Shown here piece by piece: positions 1 to 9,922 of a stretch of DNA of 13,202 bases. Made by a program: the position numbers and the translations under genes. Position 1 is the stretch's first letter, and each line of letters starts with the position of its first letter. The notes below the pieces were generated by a model that searched no databases, was not told where the DNA came from, and saw only the letters and a program-made list of their open reading frames with translations. Source of the stretch: Pseudomonadota bacterium (GTDB taxonomy: Bacteria > Pseudomonadota > Gammaproteobacteria > Burkholderiales > Burkholderiaceae_B); contig JAEYVD010000820.1 of assembly GCA_023432075.1 (NCBI GenBank), positions 1 to 13,202 of the forward strand, read 5' to 3'.

Positions 1-1482
<1,482 letters not shown>

Positions 1483-1496
1483 TCCGCACAGTCAAC

Positions 1497-1502
1497 TACA
1501 AT
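1497..1502 (+). promoter_or_regulatory. possible -10 box of a guaA promoter
   Basis: TACAAT matches the sigma-70 -10 consensus at five of six positions. The best -35 candidate, CCGACT at 1475-1480 with a 16-bp spacer, is weak and overlaps the guaB stop codon. Initiation would fall near 1509, just before the hairpin, so the whole leader would be little more than that hairpin. This is inference from sequence alone. Confidence 0.35.
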
Positions 1503-1514
1503 GTCATGCATCAC

Positions 1515-1564
1515 GCACCGGCAGAACCGCAACGATCAGCGGGTCTGCCGGTGCGGTTTTATTT
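1515..1564 (+). terminator. hairpin with U-rich tail between guaB and guaA
   Basis: Bases 1515-1525 pair perfectly with 1544-1554 (11 bp, GC-rich). After one A/G mismatch the stem continues inward with CC/GG and GC/GC pairs. It is followed by GGTTTTATTT. This is the form of an intrinsic terminator, yet it lies inside the guaB-guaA unit, ending about 20 bp before the guaA start. It may attenuate read-through from guaB, or act in the guaA leader. Confidence 0.7.
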
Positions 1565-1582
1565 CCAACGGGTAGAGTCTCC

Positions 1583-3175
<1,593 letters not shown>

Positions 3176-3230
3176 TTTCGTACTCCCAAGGCCGTCGCCC
3201 GTCATCTCAATGACACGTTGACGAGCCAGT

Positions 3231-3265
3231 AACGGGCGCGGCGATGGTCGCGCCCGTTTTCGTTT
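3231..3265 (+). terminator. intrinsic terminator of guaA
   Basis: AACGGGCGCG at 3231-3240 and CGCGCCCGTT at 3249-3258 form a perfect 10-bp stem with an 8-base loop, followed by TTCGTTTT. It lies 55 bp after the guaA stop codon and has the classic rho-independent form. Confidence 0.88.
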
Positions 3266-3316
3266 TGGTGGACTCAACGCAAAGCAAAACGCGGTGCAGC
3301 GGCTTCGAGAAACGGT

Positions 3317-3398
3317 TGGCAGTTGTAGAGGTCGAGGCGCCGGTGTCGCGCGAACAGTATTGAAATGCCCCGCAACCTCGCGTAACTGCCAGCTTTTT
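3317..3398 (+). other. imperfect inverted repeat followed by a T-run
   Basis: TGGCAGTT (3317-3324) is matched by AACTGCCA (3384-3391). After a small internal loop, GAGGT (3328-3332) is matched by ACCTC (3375-3379). Five T's follow at 3394-3398. A plus-strand transcript would fold into a long, partly unpaired hairpin with a U-tail, as at the 3' end of a small RNA or leader. No promoter for it is obvious, and no coding region is visible in 3266-3415. Confidence 0.3.
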
Positions 3399-3415
3399 AA
3401 TTGGTGACTGACCAT

Positions 3416-3424
3416 TGATATACT
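3416..3424 (+). promoter_or_regulatory. extended -10 promoter for the exported-protein gene
   Basis: TGATATACT reads as TGn followed by TATACT, an extended -10 element matching TATAAT at five of six positions. The upstream region is AT-rich (TTTTTAATTGG at 3394-3404) but has no good -35, which an extended -10 can tolerate. Initiation near 3431 would give a ~35-base leader carrying the strong ribosome site GGGGAGAG at 3453-3460. Confidence 0.6.
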
Positions 3425-3465
3425 CCCCGATCGCAATTCAGCAACGACAGACGGGGAGAGATCGG

Positions 3466-4602
3466 ATGCGCCTAAAGGCCCTTGCACTTGGCTTGATGAC
3501 AATTTGCGGGACATCGGTGGCTGCACAAGACAGCACGCAAACCTTGCAGCAGGCCTTGAAGCAGGTGCCGCAGTTGGTGTTGACGGCGCCCGAGGCCATG
3601 CAGTTCGTCTTCTTGGACGTTCAAGCCTGGCGAAGCCTGGAGAAAGCCGGGCCTTCCGCCGACGGCATGCGCAGATTGTCGATTGCGCAGGCGATCACGC
3701 CGCTTCAGTCGATGGGCTACGGGCTGGATAAGTGGACCGAGAGCGCACATATCTCCTTGGATGAACTGTCCTATTTCGGCGGATTTGGCCAGTCGCCCGG
3801 CAATGTCACCTACTGGGGCGTGAAGGACAAGCAGGCGGCGGCAAAGTTTGCCGATCGTCTGAAGCAGGCAGACTTCAAGCCCGTGGACGGCGATGTGGCC
3901 GGATTGATCGCAAACGGCGAGGCCAATAAACCCGATCTGACCAAAGCCACCGGGCAGCAACCCTGGCGGGGCACGATGGGTATGCCGACCTTTGTGCTGC
4001 CGCTCGATGCGGCGTTGGTACAGGCAGCGGCGCCCTCGGGAATGAAGGCGTTGTCTCAGCCCAAGCCCTCCGTTGCGGACAGCGAGATCGTGGCGGCTTC
4101 AATTGCCGGCCTGAAGGAGGCGGTGCCTTCGGATGGCGGGCGGATCGTGCAGGCGGCTGTCATCTCGCCGGTCTTTGGCTTGCAGGGGGTGGATCCGGCA
4201 AAGGTGTTGATGTCATCGCCGGCCTCCTTGGAGGGGGCGAAGCAGAAGCTTCAAGCAGCTGCGGCATCCAACAATGAAGGCATTCCGCCTTACTTTGGCG
4301 GCATCATTGCGGACGTGCAGGTCAAGGACGTGCCTGCGGTGGTGCTTTCTCTGTCCTACTCGGATTGCGGCGTTGCGCAGCAGGCGGTCGATGGGGTTGC
4401 CGCGGCCTGGAAAAAGGCCATGGCGGCGACGGTGCAGGCCGATGTGAAGGAGCACACCGTTCAGGCGGGCAAGCTGTGCGCGGCCGTGGTCAGCCTGACG
4501 GCGCCGAAGGCGGAGAACGCGGGCAACCCGATTCTGAGCCAGATCATGAACCGGTACATGCAGCGCGACCCGTCGGTGCTGCAGATCGGTATGGCACGCT
4601 AA
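3466..4602 (+). CDS. exported protein of unknown function
   Basis: I do not recognise this family. The 378-residue product begins with a clear Sec signal peptide: basic MRLK, a hydrophobic stretch ALALGLMTICG, and a cleavage site around TSVAA|Q at residues 20-21, so a periplasmic location is expected. There is no lipobox at the cleavage site and no later membrane segment. Visible landmarks are an aromatic/glycine patch (SYFGGFGQSPGN, near 104-115) followed by YWGVKD and an amphipathic AAAKFADRLKQ helix. Two cysteines in the last third (SDCGVA and GKLCAAV) could form a disulphide. The ATG at 3466 is chosen over an upstream TTG because it has a strong GGGGAGAG site and yields the signal peptide directly. 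The gene is a single transcription unit, with its own promoter at 3416 and a terminator straight after it. Confidence 0.88.
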   Translation: MRLKALALGLMTICGTSVAAQDSTQTLQQALKQVPQLVLTAPEAMQFVFLDVQAWRSLEKAGPSADGMRRLSIAQAITPLQSMGYGLDKWTESAHISLDELSYFGGFGQSPGNVTYWGVKDKQAAAKFADRLKQADFKPVDGDVAGLIANGEANKPDLTKATGQQPWRGTMGMPTFVLPLDAALVQAAAPSGMKALSQPKPSVADSEIVAASIAGLKEAVPSDGGRIVQAAVISPVFGLQGVDPAKVLMSSPASLEGAKQKLQAAAASNNEGIPPYFGGIIADVQVKDVPAVVLSLSYSDCGVAQQAVDGVAAAWKKAMAATVQADVKEHTVQAGKLCAAVVSLTAPKAENAGNPILSQIMNRYMQRDPSVLQIGMAR

Positions 4603-4608
4603 GTCACC

Positions 4609-4632
4609 AAGCCGGCTGATGCCGGCTTTTTT
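4609..4632 (+). terminator. intrinsic terminator after the exported-protein gene
   Basis: AAGCCGGC at 4609-4616 pairs with GCCGGCTT at 4621-4628 around a TGAT loop, and a run of T's extends to 4632. It begins 6 bp after the stop codon. The tail suits plus-strand termination. On the minus strand, facing the convergent aadA-like gene, the tail after the stem is poor in T. Confidence 0.88.
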
Positions 4633-4643
4633 ACATCCGCCGC

Positions 4644-5441
4644 TCAACCAGCGGCGCAAGTCTTTTCAACAGCGCGGCGCGCGTAAGCGATGAACCCCGC
4701 CGTTTCCCCTGCGTGCCGTTCGGTCAGATCGTCCGTGGCACGTCCAAGGTAGATCTCGTGCGCCTTGCGGAGAATCGGCCGATGGGGTGGATCGATCCTT
4801 TCCAGCAACCACGTCGCCGCGTCTGACTTTGATGCGATTTCCCCCGTCACAGCCGTGTACCAGATGCGCGCCAGCGCCAGGATGATGTTTCGCTCTTCGC
4901 CCGCCCAGTCTTCTGGCTGGTTCCATTGGGCGACGGTATCCAGCAGTGCGCGTGTCAGATCCTGGCGCGGTACGGCGTCAAGGATCTGATCGGCAGGCGG
5001 ACCGACGACTGGGATGCTGTGGCCTAACACCTTGGTCAGGACGATGGCGAGGTCGTGGTCTTGCATGGGCGGCTCCACGATGCCCGCCAGCAAATCCTCG
5101 CGCAGCCATTCGCCGAATTGAAGCTCTCGCCGGGCCGGGTGACGCCAAGGTACGGCGTGCTGAAGCGTCATCACGGTGACTTCAAGCGCGCGCAAACTGG
5201 GCGACTGGCCCGGCGGTGCGGAGACCGTCAGAAGTTCCAGCGCCAAAGCATGGAGCGTTGCCGTGTCGGGCGGCTCAGTCACGCTGACGAGCAGGTCGAT
5301 ATCGCTGTGAGGTTGCAACCCGCCGTCGACCGCAGAGCCGAACAGATGGATGGCGGCAAGGCGGGTTCCGAGATGGCGTTCGATGACGCGTCTGGCGTCA
5401 TCAATCTGCGCTGCGACGGCGATGGGCGGGGCTTGGATCAT
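4644..5441 (-). CDS. aadA-like: aminoglycoside nucleotidyltransferase, AadA/ANT(3'')-Ia family
   Basis: AadA enzymes transfer AMP from ATP to streptomycin and/or spectinomycin and so inactivate them in the cytosol. The 265-residue product is the usual length and aligns end to end with what I recall of AadA. HLFGSAVDGG at 32-41 and HSDIDLLV at 45-52 supply the nucleotidyltransferase GS motif and metal-binding Asp47 and Asp49. Glu87 in RALEVTV is at the position of the catalytic base. Trp112 (FGEW) and Asp178 (PEDWAGEERN) are, from memory, the residues that separate dual streptomycin/spectinomycin enzymes from spectinomycin-only ANT(9), so dual specificity is predicted. Position 182 is Glu, where I recall Asp. 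No integron attC-like site or integrase is near, so this looks like an intrinsic chromosomal gene. No ribosome site precedes the ATG. Actual resistance is not shown by sequence. Confidence 0.93.
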   Translation of the reverse strand: MIQAPPIAVAAQIDDARRVIERHLGTRLAAIHLFGSAVDGGLQPHSDIDLLVSVTEPPDTATLHALALELLTVSAPPGQSPSLRALEVTVMTLQHAVPWRHPARRELQFGEWLREDLLAGIVEPPMQDHDLAIVLTKVLGHSIPVVGPPADQILDAVPRQDLTRALLDTVAQWNQPEDWAGEERNIILALARIWYTAVTGEIASKSDAATWLLERIDPPHRPILRKAHEIYLGRATDDLTERHAGETAGFIAYARRAVEKTCAAG

Positions 5442-5447
5442 GCAAGG

Positions 5448-5476
5448 ATAATAGCCAAGCGTTTGCGCCTTGTGCA
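5448..5476 (-). promoter_or_regulatory. promoter giving a probable leaderless aadA-like mRNA
   Basis: On the minus strand, TGCACA (5471-5476, four of six to TTGACA) is followed by a 17-bp spacer and TATTAT (5448-5453, five of six to TATAAT). Six bases (CCTTGC) then separate the -10 from the ATG at 5441, which places +1 on the start codon. No Shine-Dalgarno sequence is present. Confidence 0.55.
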
Positions 5477-5572
5477 GTCGGATGGCCTACGCGAGCGGTC
5501 CGAATCCATTTTGAGCAGTCCGACGGCCGCAACAAGCCAGTCCGTATCCATAACAGTCTTCATCGAAGCTTC

Positions 5573-6385
5573 ATGACCAACTACCCCCAACTATTCAGTC
5601 TCCAAGGCAAAACCGCAGTCGTACTCGGCGCCGCTTCCGGCATCGGTCAGGCGTCGGCGCACGCGCTGGGCGCGATGGGCGCCTATGTGATGTGCGCGGA
5701 CCGCGACGAACTTGGCGTGCAAGCCACTGCGCGGCAGATCATCGACGGCGGTGGCGCGGCCGGTTGGATGCAGACAGATGCGGCCAGCGGCGAGTCCATC
5801 GCGCAGTTGGCCACCAGGGTTTTGTCCGAGCAGAAAAGGATCGACATCGCAGTGGCGACGCCGGCGTTGAACATCCGCAAGTTGATCGTCGATTACACAG
5901 AAGACGAGTTCGATCAGGTGGTGAATCTGAACCTGCGCGGCGCGTTTCACTTCATGCGCCACTTCGGCCGGCCGATGATGAAGCAGGGCGCGGGCAGTCT
6001 GATCCTGTGTTCGTCGATGCGCGCCGTGACGATCGAGCCCGGCCTGGGCATTTACGCCGCCACCAAAGCGGGCATCGAGCAGATGGTCAAGGCGTTTGCG
6101 GCCGAGGTCGGCCCCTACGGCGTGCGCGTCAACGCGGTGATGCCCAGCATCATCGAGACCCGTCTGACCGAGCCGCTGAAGGAACGACCCGACATCTACA
6201 ACACGTACGCCGGCCATACGGTGCTGAACCGCTGGGGACAGCCGTCCGAGGTAGGCGCTGCGGTGGCGTTTCTGGCGTCGGATGCCGCGAGCTATATCTC
6301 GGGCAGCAGCCTGGCGGTCGATGCAGGGTGGACGGCAATTGATGGGCCGCCCACGGGGCTGACGCAGACGCGGCCATCTGAGTAA
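5573..6385 (+). CDS. short-chain dehydrogenase/reductase (SDR family)
   Basis: This is a classical SDR, a cytosolic NAD(P)-dependent oxidoreductase; its substrate cannot be told from sequence. The 270-residue Rossmann protein has the cofactor loop GAASGIG at 19-25. Asp43 lies at the end of the second strand (MCADRDE), which usually means NAD(H) rather than NADP(H). The catalytic residues are a Ser at 147/148 (ILCSSMRA) and the pair Tyr161/Lys165 (YAATK). The C-terminal YISGSSLAVDAGW is typical of the FabG-like subgroup. The usual NNAG motif after strand four is replaced by ATPALN (95-100), which keeps only an Asn. The ATG at 5573 starts just before the canonical LQGKTAVVLG strand, but its ribosome site is poor. 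It is divergent from the aadA-like gene, and the Imm11-like gene follows 52 bp later. Confidence 0.93.
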   Translation: MTNYPQLFSLQGKTAVVLGAASGIGQASAHALGAMGAYVMCADRDELGVQATARQIIDGGGAAGWMQTDAASGESIAQLATRVLSEQKRIDIAVATPALNIRKLIVDYTEDEFDQVVNLNLRGAFHFMRHFGRPMMKQGAGSLILCSSMRAVTIEPGLGIYAATKAGIEQMVKAFAAEVGPYGVRVNAVMPSIIETRLTEPLKERPDIYNTYAGHTVLNRWGQPSEVGAAVAFLASDAASYISGSSLAVDAGWTAIDGPPTGLTQTRPSE

Positions 6386-6437
6386 GCGCGTTGCCATTAA
6401 GATGGTGAGCCTTGGATCTGTCCCGGAGGATGCTCAT

Positions 6438-7061
6438 ATGTCGACGTTTGAAGCGCAGAAGGGCAAATACTTCGTCCTCGGCGCGGGCCTTTGGCGCGAT
6501 GGCATTGGCCCGGGCCTTGTGATCGCCAACGAGGAAAAGCTGATTCGGCCGGGCATGTACACGATGGATCCGCCCAACGGCGATCTTTCGCAATACTGCG
6601 AACGGCCGCACATCGTCCATGTGCCGGAACAGGGCGGGGCGCCTCGGCAATTCGAGCGGTGGGCCGGCATCTGGATCGTCTCGGAGCCGTTAAAGCGGGT
6701 ATTCGAATCGGTCGATCCCGAAGCCTTTGTATTCAGCGCTTGCGACTACACGCAGGCCGACGGCTCGCCGGGGCCGCAATATTATTTTTGCAATGTGATG
6801 CGCACGCTTGATGCGCTGGATGTGGAAGCGTCGCGGGTCAAGAAGAAGTACGACCGGAATTTCCTGACGGGCGAAGACGAGCTGTACTACAGCATCGTGG
6901 GCGGCGCCAATCTCGTCTTTCGAGAGGAACGCATCGGCGATGCGCACATTTTTCGCCAGACGCAGATGTCGATCGACCCGGTTTGCGACCGGGTGATGTA
7001 CGACGCGCTATGCGCTGCGGACCTGGATGGGGTGGATCTGCGGGACGCGGCGGCTTTGTGA
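6438..7061 (+). CDS. DUF1629/Imm11-family protein (predicted immunity protein)
   Basis: The product of 207 residues matches my recollection of the DUF1629 family, named Imm11 in surveys of polymorphic toxin systems. Recognisable segments, in order, are a short strand-rich start (KYFVLG); a LIRPGMYTMDPPNG segment at 35-48; WAGIWIVSEPLKRVFESVDP at 75-94; DGSPGPQYYFCNVMRTLDALD at 108-128, followed by EASRV; and GDAHIFR at 167-173 followed by Cys183 in DPVCDRV. Members are soluble cytosolic proteins thought to neutralise cognate toxins, often nucleases. The start at 6438 is fixed by GGAGGA at 6425-6430, seven bases upstream; the frame stays open further back to 6402 without a comparable site. No toxin, Rhs, VgrG or secretion gene adjoins it, so it is an orphan here. 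The family match is good, but the role is inferred from the family only. Confidence 0.82.
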   Translation: MSTFEAQKGKYFVLGAGLWRDGIGPGLVIANEEKLIRPGMYTMDPPNGDLSQYCERPHIVHVPEQGGAPRQFERWAGIWIVSEPLKRVFESVDPEAFVFSACDYTQADGSPGPQYYFCNVMRTLDALDVEASRVKKKYDRNFLTGEDELYYSIVGGANLVFREERIGDAHIFRQTQMSIDPVCDRVMYDALCAADLDGVDLRDAAAL

Positions 7062-7067
7062 TCGCCA

Positions 7068-7097
7068 CTGACGCCCGGCGAGTGCGCTGGGCGTCAG
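7068..7097 (+). terminator. 13-bp hairpin between convergent genes
   Basis: Bases 7068-7080 pair with 7085-7097 around an AGTG tetraloop. The one imperfect pair, G7077-U7088, is a wobble in plus-strand RNA but an A/C mismatch in minus-strand RNA, so the structure favours the transcript of the Imm11-like gene, which ends 6 bp earlier. There is no T-run after it, so it may act as a 3'-end stabiliser or weak terminator. Confidence 0.5.
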
Positions 7098-7108
7098 GCT
7101 GATCTGCG

Positions 7109-7133
7109 TTTATCCCTGATCCTTTATCCCTGA
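7109..7133. repeat. 11-bp direct repeat at the end of the FAD gene
   Basis: TTTATCCCTGA occurs at 7109-7119 and again at 7123-7133, a 14-bp period. The second copy contains the stop codon and last codons of the minus-strand FAD-dependent gene, so the first copy looks like a small local duplication of the gene's end. Confidence 0.7.
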
Positions 7134-8737
7134 CGGCCCGTGATGCTCAACGCCACGGCTTCGGCAATCTTGATCCCGTCCACCCCCGCCGACAGAATCC
7201 CGCCCGCGTAACCCGCGCCTTCACCGGCCGGGAACAACCCCTGCGTGTTGATGCTCTGCAGCGTGTCGTTGTCGCGCTTGATCCGGATGGGCGAAGACGT
7301 GCGGGTTTCGACGCCGGTCAGTACGGCGTCGGGCATGTTGAAGCCCTTGATGGTCTTGTCGAACGCAGGCAGGGCCTCGCGGATCGCGGTGATGGCGAAG
7401 TCGGGCAGGGCGGTGGCCAGGTCGGTCAGGTGCACGCCAGGCGTGTACGAGGGCTTGACGGCGCCGAACTCGGTGGATGCCTTGCCGGCAAGGAAGTCGC
7501 CGACCAACTGCCCCGGCGCGCTGTAGTCGCGGCCGCCCAGCTCAAACGCCTGCGATTCCCACTTGCGCTGAAAGTCGACGCCGGCCAGCACGTGCTCGGG
7601 GTAGTCGACCTCTGGCGAAATCCCTACGACGATGCCGGCGTTGGCATTGCGTTCGTTGCGCGAGTACTGGCTCATGCCGTTGGTGACGACGCGGTTGGGC
7701 TCGGACGTGGCCGCGACGACGGTGCCGCCGGGGCACATGCAGAAGCTGTAGACGGAGCGGCCGTTGCTGGCGTGATGCACCAGCTTGTAGTCGGCGGCGC
7801 CCAGGATCGGGTGGCCGGCGTTGGGTCCGAAGCGCGCGCGGTCGATGAGCGATTGCGGATGTTCGATCCGAAAGCCGATGGAGAAGGGCTTGGCTTCCAT
7901 GAAGACGCCCTGGTCCAGCAGCATCTGGAAGGTGTCGCGGGCACTGTGGCCGATGGCCAGGACGACGTGGTCGGCTTCGATGTGTTCGCCGCTCGCCAAC
8001 GTGACGCCGGTGACCTTGCCGTTCTCGCGGTGCAGGGTTTCAACCCGGCTGGAGAAGCGGACTTCGCCGCCCAGCTTGGTGATGGTGTCGCGCATGACTT
8101 CGACCATGCCGACCAGGCGGAAGGTGCCGATGTGGGGCTTGCTGACGTAAAGGATTTCCTCGGGCGCGCCGGCCAGGACGAATTCCTTCAAGACCTTTTC
8201 GCCGTAATGCTTGGGGTCCTTGATCTGGCTGTAGAGCTTGCCGTCCGAGAATGTGCCCGCGCCGCCTTCGCCGAACTGCACGTTGGAGTCGGGATTCAGG
8301 ATGCGCTTGCGCCACAGGCCCCAGGTGTCCTTGGTGCGTTCGCGCACGGCCTTGCCGCGTTCCAGGATGATGGGCTTGAAGCCCATCTGCGCCAGGACCA
8401 GGCCGGCAAAGAGGCCACAGGGCCCGGTGCCGATGACGATGGGGCGCTTGGCAAGCGTGGCGGGCGCCTGCGCGACGAATTTGTATTCGGTGTCGGGAGA
8501 GGGCTTGACGTTGCGGTCGTCGTGAAAGCGCTTGAGCAGCGCGGCTTCGTTGGCGACGTCGACATCCAGCGTGTAGATGAGCAGGATGTTGTGTTTTTTG
8601 CGCGCGTCGTAGCTGCGCAGGAAGATCGTGTAGCCGTTCAGGTCGCTGGCCGCGATGCCCAGCTTCTGGAGGATTGCCGCGGGCAGTTCCTCGGGCGTGT
8701 GGTTCAACGGCAGCTTGATTTCAGACAGGCGCAACAT
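7124..8737 (-). CDS. FAD-dependent dehydrogenase, COG2509 type
   Basis: This is a predicted flavoprotein oxidoreductase of a widespread family with no firmly assigned substrate. The 537-residue product has an N-terminal alpha/beta segment of about 95 residues (GYTIFLRSYDARKKHNI at 35-51). The FAD-binding Rossmann motif VIGTGPCGLFAG lies at 101-112, with Glu126 at the end of the second strand to bind the ribose. The family signature NVQFGEGGAGTFSDGK lies at 152-167. A second FAD-contacting block, GLFPAGEGAGYAGGI, is near the C-terminus. No signal peptide or membrane segment is seen, so it is cytosolic. The ATG at 8737 gives the usual N-terminus but lacks a convincing ribosome site. It lies 81 bp downstream of the metallo-hydrolase gene on the same strand and may be partly co-transcribed with it. 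Confidence 0.92.
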   Translation of the reverse strand: MLRLSEIKLPLNHTPEELPAAILQKLGIAASDLNGYTIFLRSYDARKKHNILLIYTLDVDVANEAALLKRFHDDRNVKPSPDTEYKFVAQAPATLAKRPIVIGTGPCGLFAGLVLAQMGFKPIILERGKAVRERTKDTWGLWRKRILNPDSNVQFGEGGAGTFSDGKLYSQIKDPKHYGEKVLKEFVLAGAPEEILYVSKPHIGTFRLVGMVEVMRDTITKLGGEVRFSSRVETLHRENGKVTGVTLASGEHIEADHVVLAIGHSARDTFQMLLDQGVFMEAKPFSIGFRIEHPQSLIDRARFGPNAGHPILGAADYKLVHHASNGRSVYSFCMCPGGTVVAATSEPNRVVTNGMSQYSRNERNANAGIVVGISPEVDYPEHVLAGVDFQRKWESQAFELGGRDYSAPGQLVGDFLAGKASTEFGAVKPSYTPGVHLTDLATALPDFAITAIREALPAFDKTIKGFNMPDAVLTGVETRTSSPIRIKRDNDTLQSINTQGLFPAGEGAGYAGGILSAGVDGIKIAEAVALSITGRQG

Positions 8738-8783
8738 GCTTGGGGTCCAGACAGAGGGGCGATCACAACGTCGCCAAATGCGG

Positions 8784-8789
8784 ATTGTA
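8784..8789 (-). promoter_or_regulatory. possible -10 box for the FAD-dependent gene
   Basis: TACAAT is read on the minus strand 46 bp upstream of the start, in the 81-bp gap after the hydrolase gene. No acceptable -35 lies 16-18 bp further upstream (GTCCTG at 17 bp), so support is limited to the hexamer and its location. Confidence 0.28.
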
Positions 8790-8818
8790 CTGGACGGGAC
8801 ACGGCCCAGGACGCCTGT

Positions 8819-9874
8819 CTAGTGACCCGCATCGCCATTGCGCCACCACAGCGTGCCGGCCTCTGGCGCGGCAATGTCCACGCGCTGCCCCATCACAGGC
8901 GTCGCCAGGCTCACCGCATGTTCCTGCGCCAGCGCGACGATCCGCTCGAACGGCTGTTCCCATGGGTGCAACGCCAGGTCGAACGTGCCGTTGTGGATCG
9001 GCAGCAGCCAGCGGCCGCGCAGATCAAGGTGAGCCTGAAGCGTTTCTTCAGGCTGCATGTGGACGAAGGCCCAGCGCACGTCATACGCGCCGGTTTCCAT
9101 TAGGGTCAGGTCGAAGGGGCCGTAGGCGTCGCCGATGGCCTTGAAGCCATCGAAGTAACCGCTATCGCCGCTGAAGAAGACGCGCAGGTCGGCGTCCTGG
9201 ATGACCCACGAAGCCCACAGGCTGCGGTCGCTGTCGGTGAGGCCGCGGCCGGAGAAATGCTGGGCGGGCGTGGCGGTCATGCGCAGGCCGGCGACCTCGG
9301 TGGAATCCCACCAGTCAAGTTGCTCGACCTTCGCCGGGTCGATGCCCCAGGCCACCAATTGGTCGCCGACGCCAAGCGGCGCAATGAACCGCGCGGTCTT
9401 GCCTGCAAGCTGTGCGACGGCGGCGCGATCGAGGTGGTCGTAATGGTTATGGGACAGAATGACGCCGGCAATCGGAGGTAGGTCTTCGATGCTGATTGGC
9501 GGTACGTGAAAGCGGGCGGGGCCGGCCCATTGCACGGGCGAGGCGCGCTCGGAGAAGACGGGGTCGGTCAGCCAGAAACGGCCGCGCAGTTTCATGAGGA
9601 TGGTGGAATGTCCAAGCCGGTAAAGGCTGCGGTCTGGCGCGGCTTCCAGGGTTGCGCGGTCCAGCGTGCGCACGGGGATGGCGATGTCGGGAACCGTGCC
9701 GCTTGGCTTGGCAAAGAGGACGGTCCAGGCAAGCTTGACACCTTTCCAGAAGCCCATGGCGGGGCGAGGGCGCGGATTACTGAAACGTCCGTCGCGCTGC
9801 TGGGGGGATTGCGGATATAGGGGCAAGGCACGGCGGTTGCAGGCGGTGAGGGCGGTCACGGCGGGTTTTCCCAT
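8819..9874 (-). CDS. metallo-beta-lactamase-fold hydrolase, NAPE-PLD/UlaG-like
   Basis: This is a predicted zinc hydrolase of the lactamase_B_2 group, in which NAPE-PLD-like members cleave phosphodiesters or related bonds; the substrate here is unknown. In the 351-residue product the metal ligands are His142, His144, Asp146 and His147 (SHNHYDH), His206 (PAQHFSGR), Asp237 (SGDSGY) and His294 (LPIHNGTF). The 31-residue spacing from His206 to Asp237 equals that of NAPE-PLD as I recall it. The early segment QQRDGRFSNPRP (25-36) resembles the conserved lead-in of that family, so the ATG at 9874 is preferred over the Met at residue 40. The reading frame runs on upstream to 10147 but would cross the operators and the regulator gene, so it is rejected. 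No good ribosome site is seen. It is divergent from the TetR gene and probably its target. Confidence 0.9.
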   Translation of the reverse strand: MGKPAVTALTACNRRALPLYPQSPQQRDGRFSNPRPRPAMGFWKGVKLAWTVLFAKPSGTVPDIAIPVRTLDRATLEAAPDRSLYRLGHSTILMKLRGRFWLTDPVFSERASPVQWAGPARFHVPPISIEDLPPIAGVILSHNHYDHLDRAAVAQLAGKTARFIAPLGVGDQLVAWGIDPAKVEQLDWWDSTEVAGLRMTATPAQHFSGRGLTDSDRSLWASWVIQDADLRVFFSGDSGYFDGFKAIGDAYGPFDLTLMETGAYDVRWAFVHMQPEETLQAHLDLRGRWLLPIHNGTFDLALHPWEQPFERIVALAQEHAVSLATPVMGQRVDIAAPEAGTLWWRNGDAGH

Positions 9875-9922
9875 GAGATTCAAAAAGGTGGCGCGATGGC
9901 GGCAAACCGCTTGCGCCAAAAA

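Noticed and set aside
3176..3465. Duplicate guaA 3' end (attR) from an integrated island
   Set aside because: No second copy of the terminal guaA sequence was seen here or elsewhere in the window, so only the codon switch supports past integration.
4603..4643. Integron attC site next to the aadA-like gene
   Set aside because: Only a compact plus-strand terminator is present. No cassette-type imperfect repeat with core sites and no integrase was found.
7430..9103. 557-codon plus-strand frame opposite the FAD-dependent gene
   Set aside because: It overlaps two well-supported minus-strand genes and has the composition of a shadow frame, without a family match.
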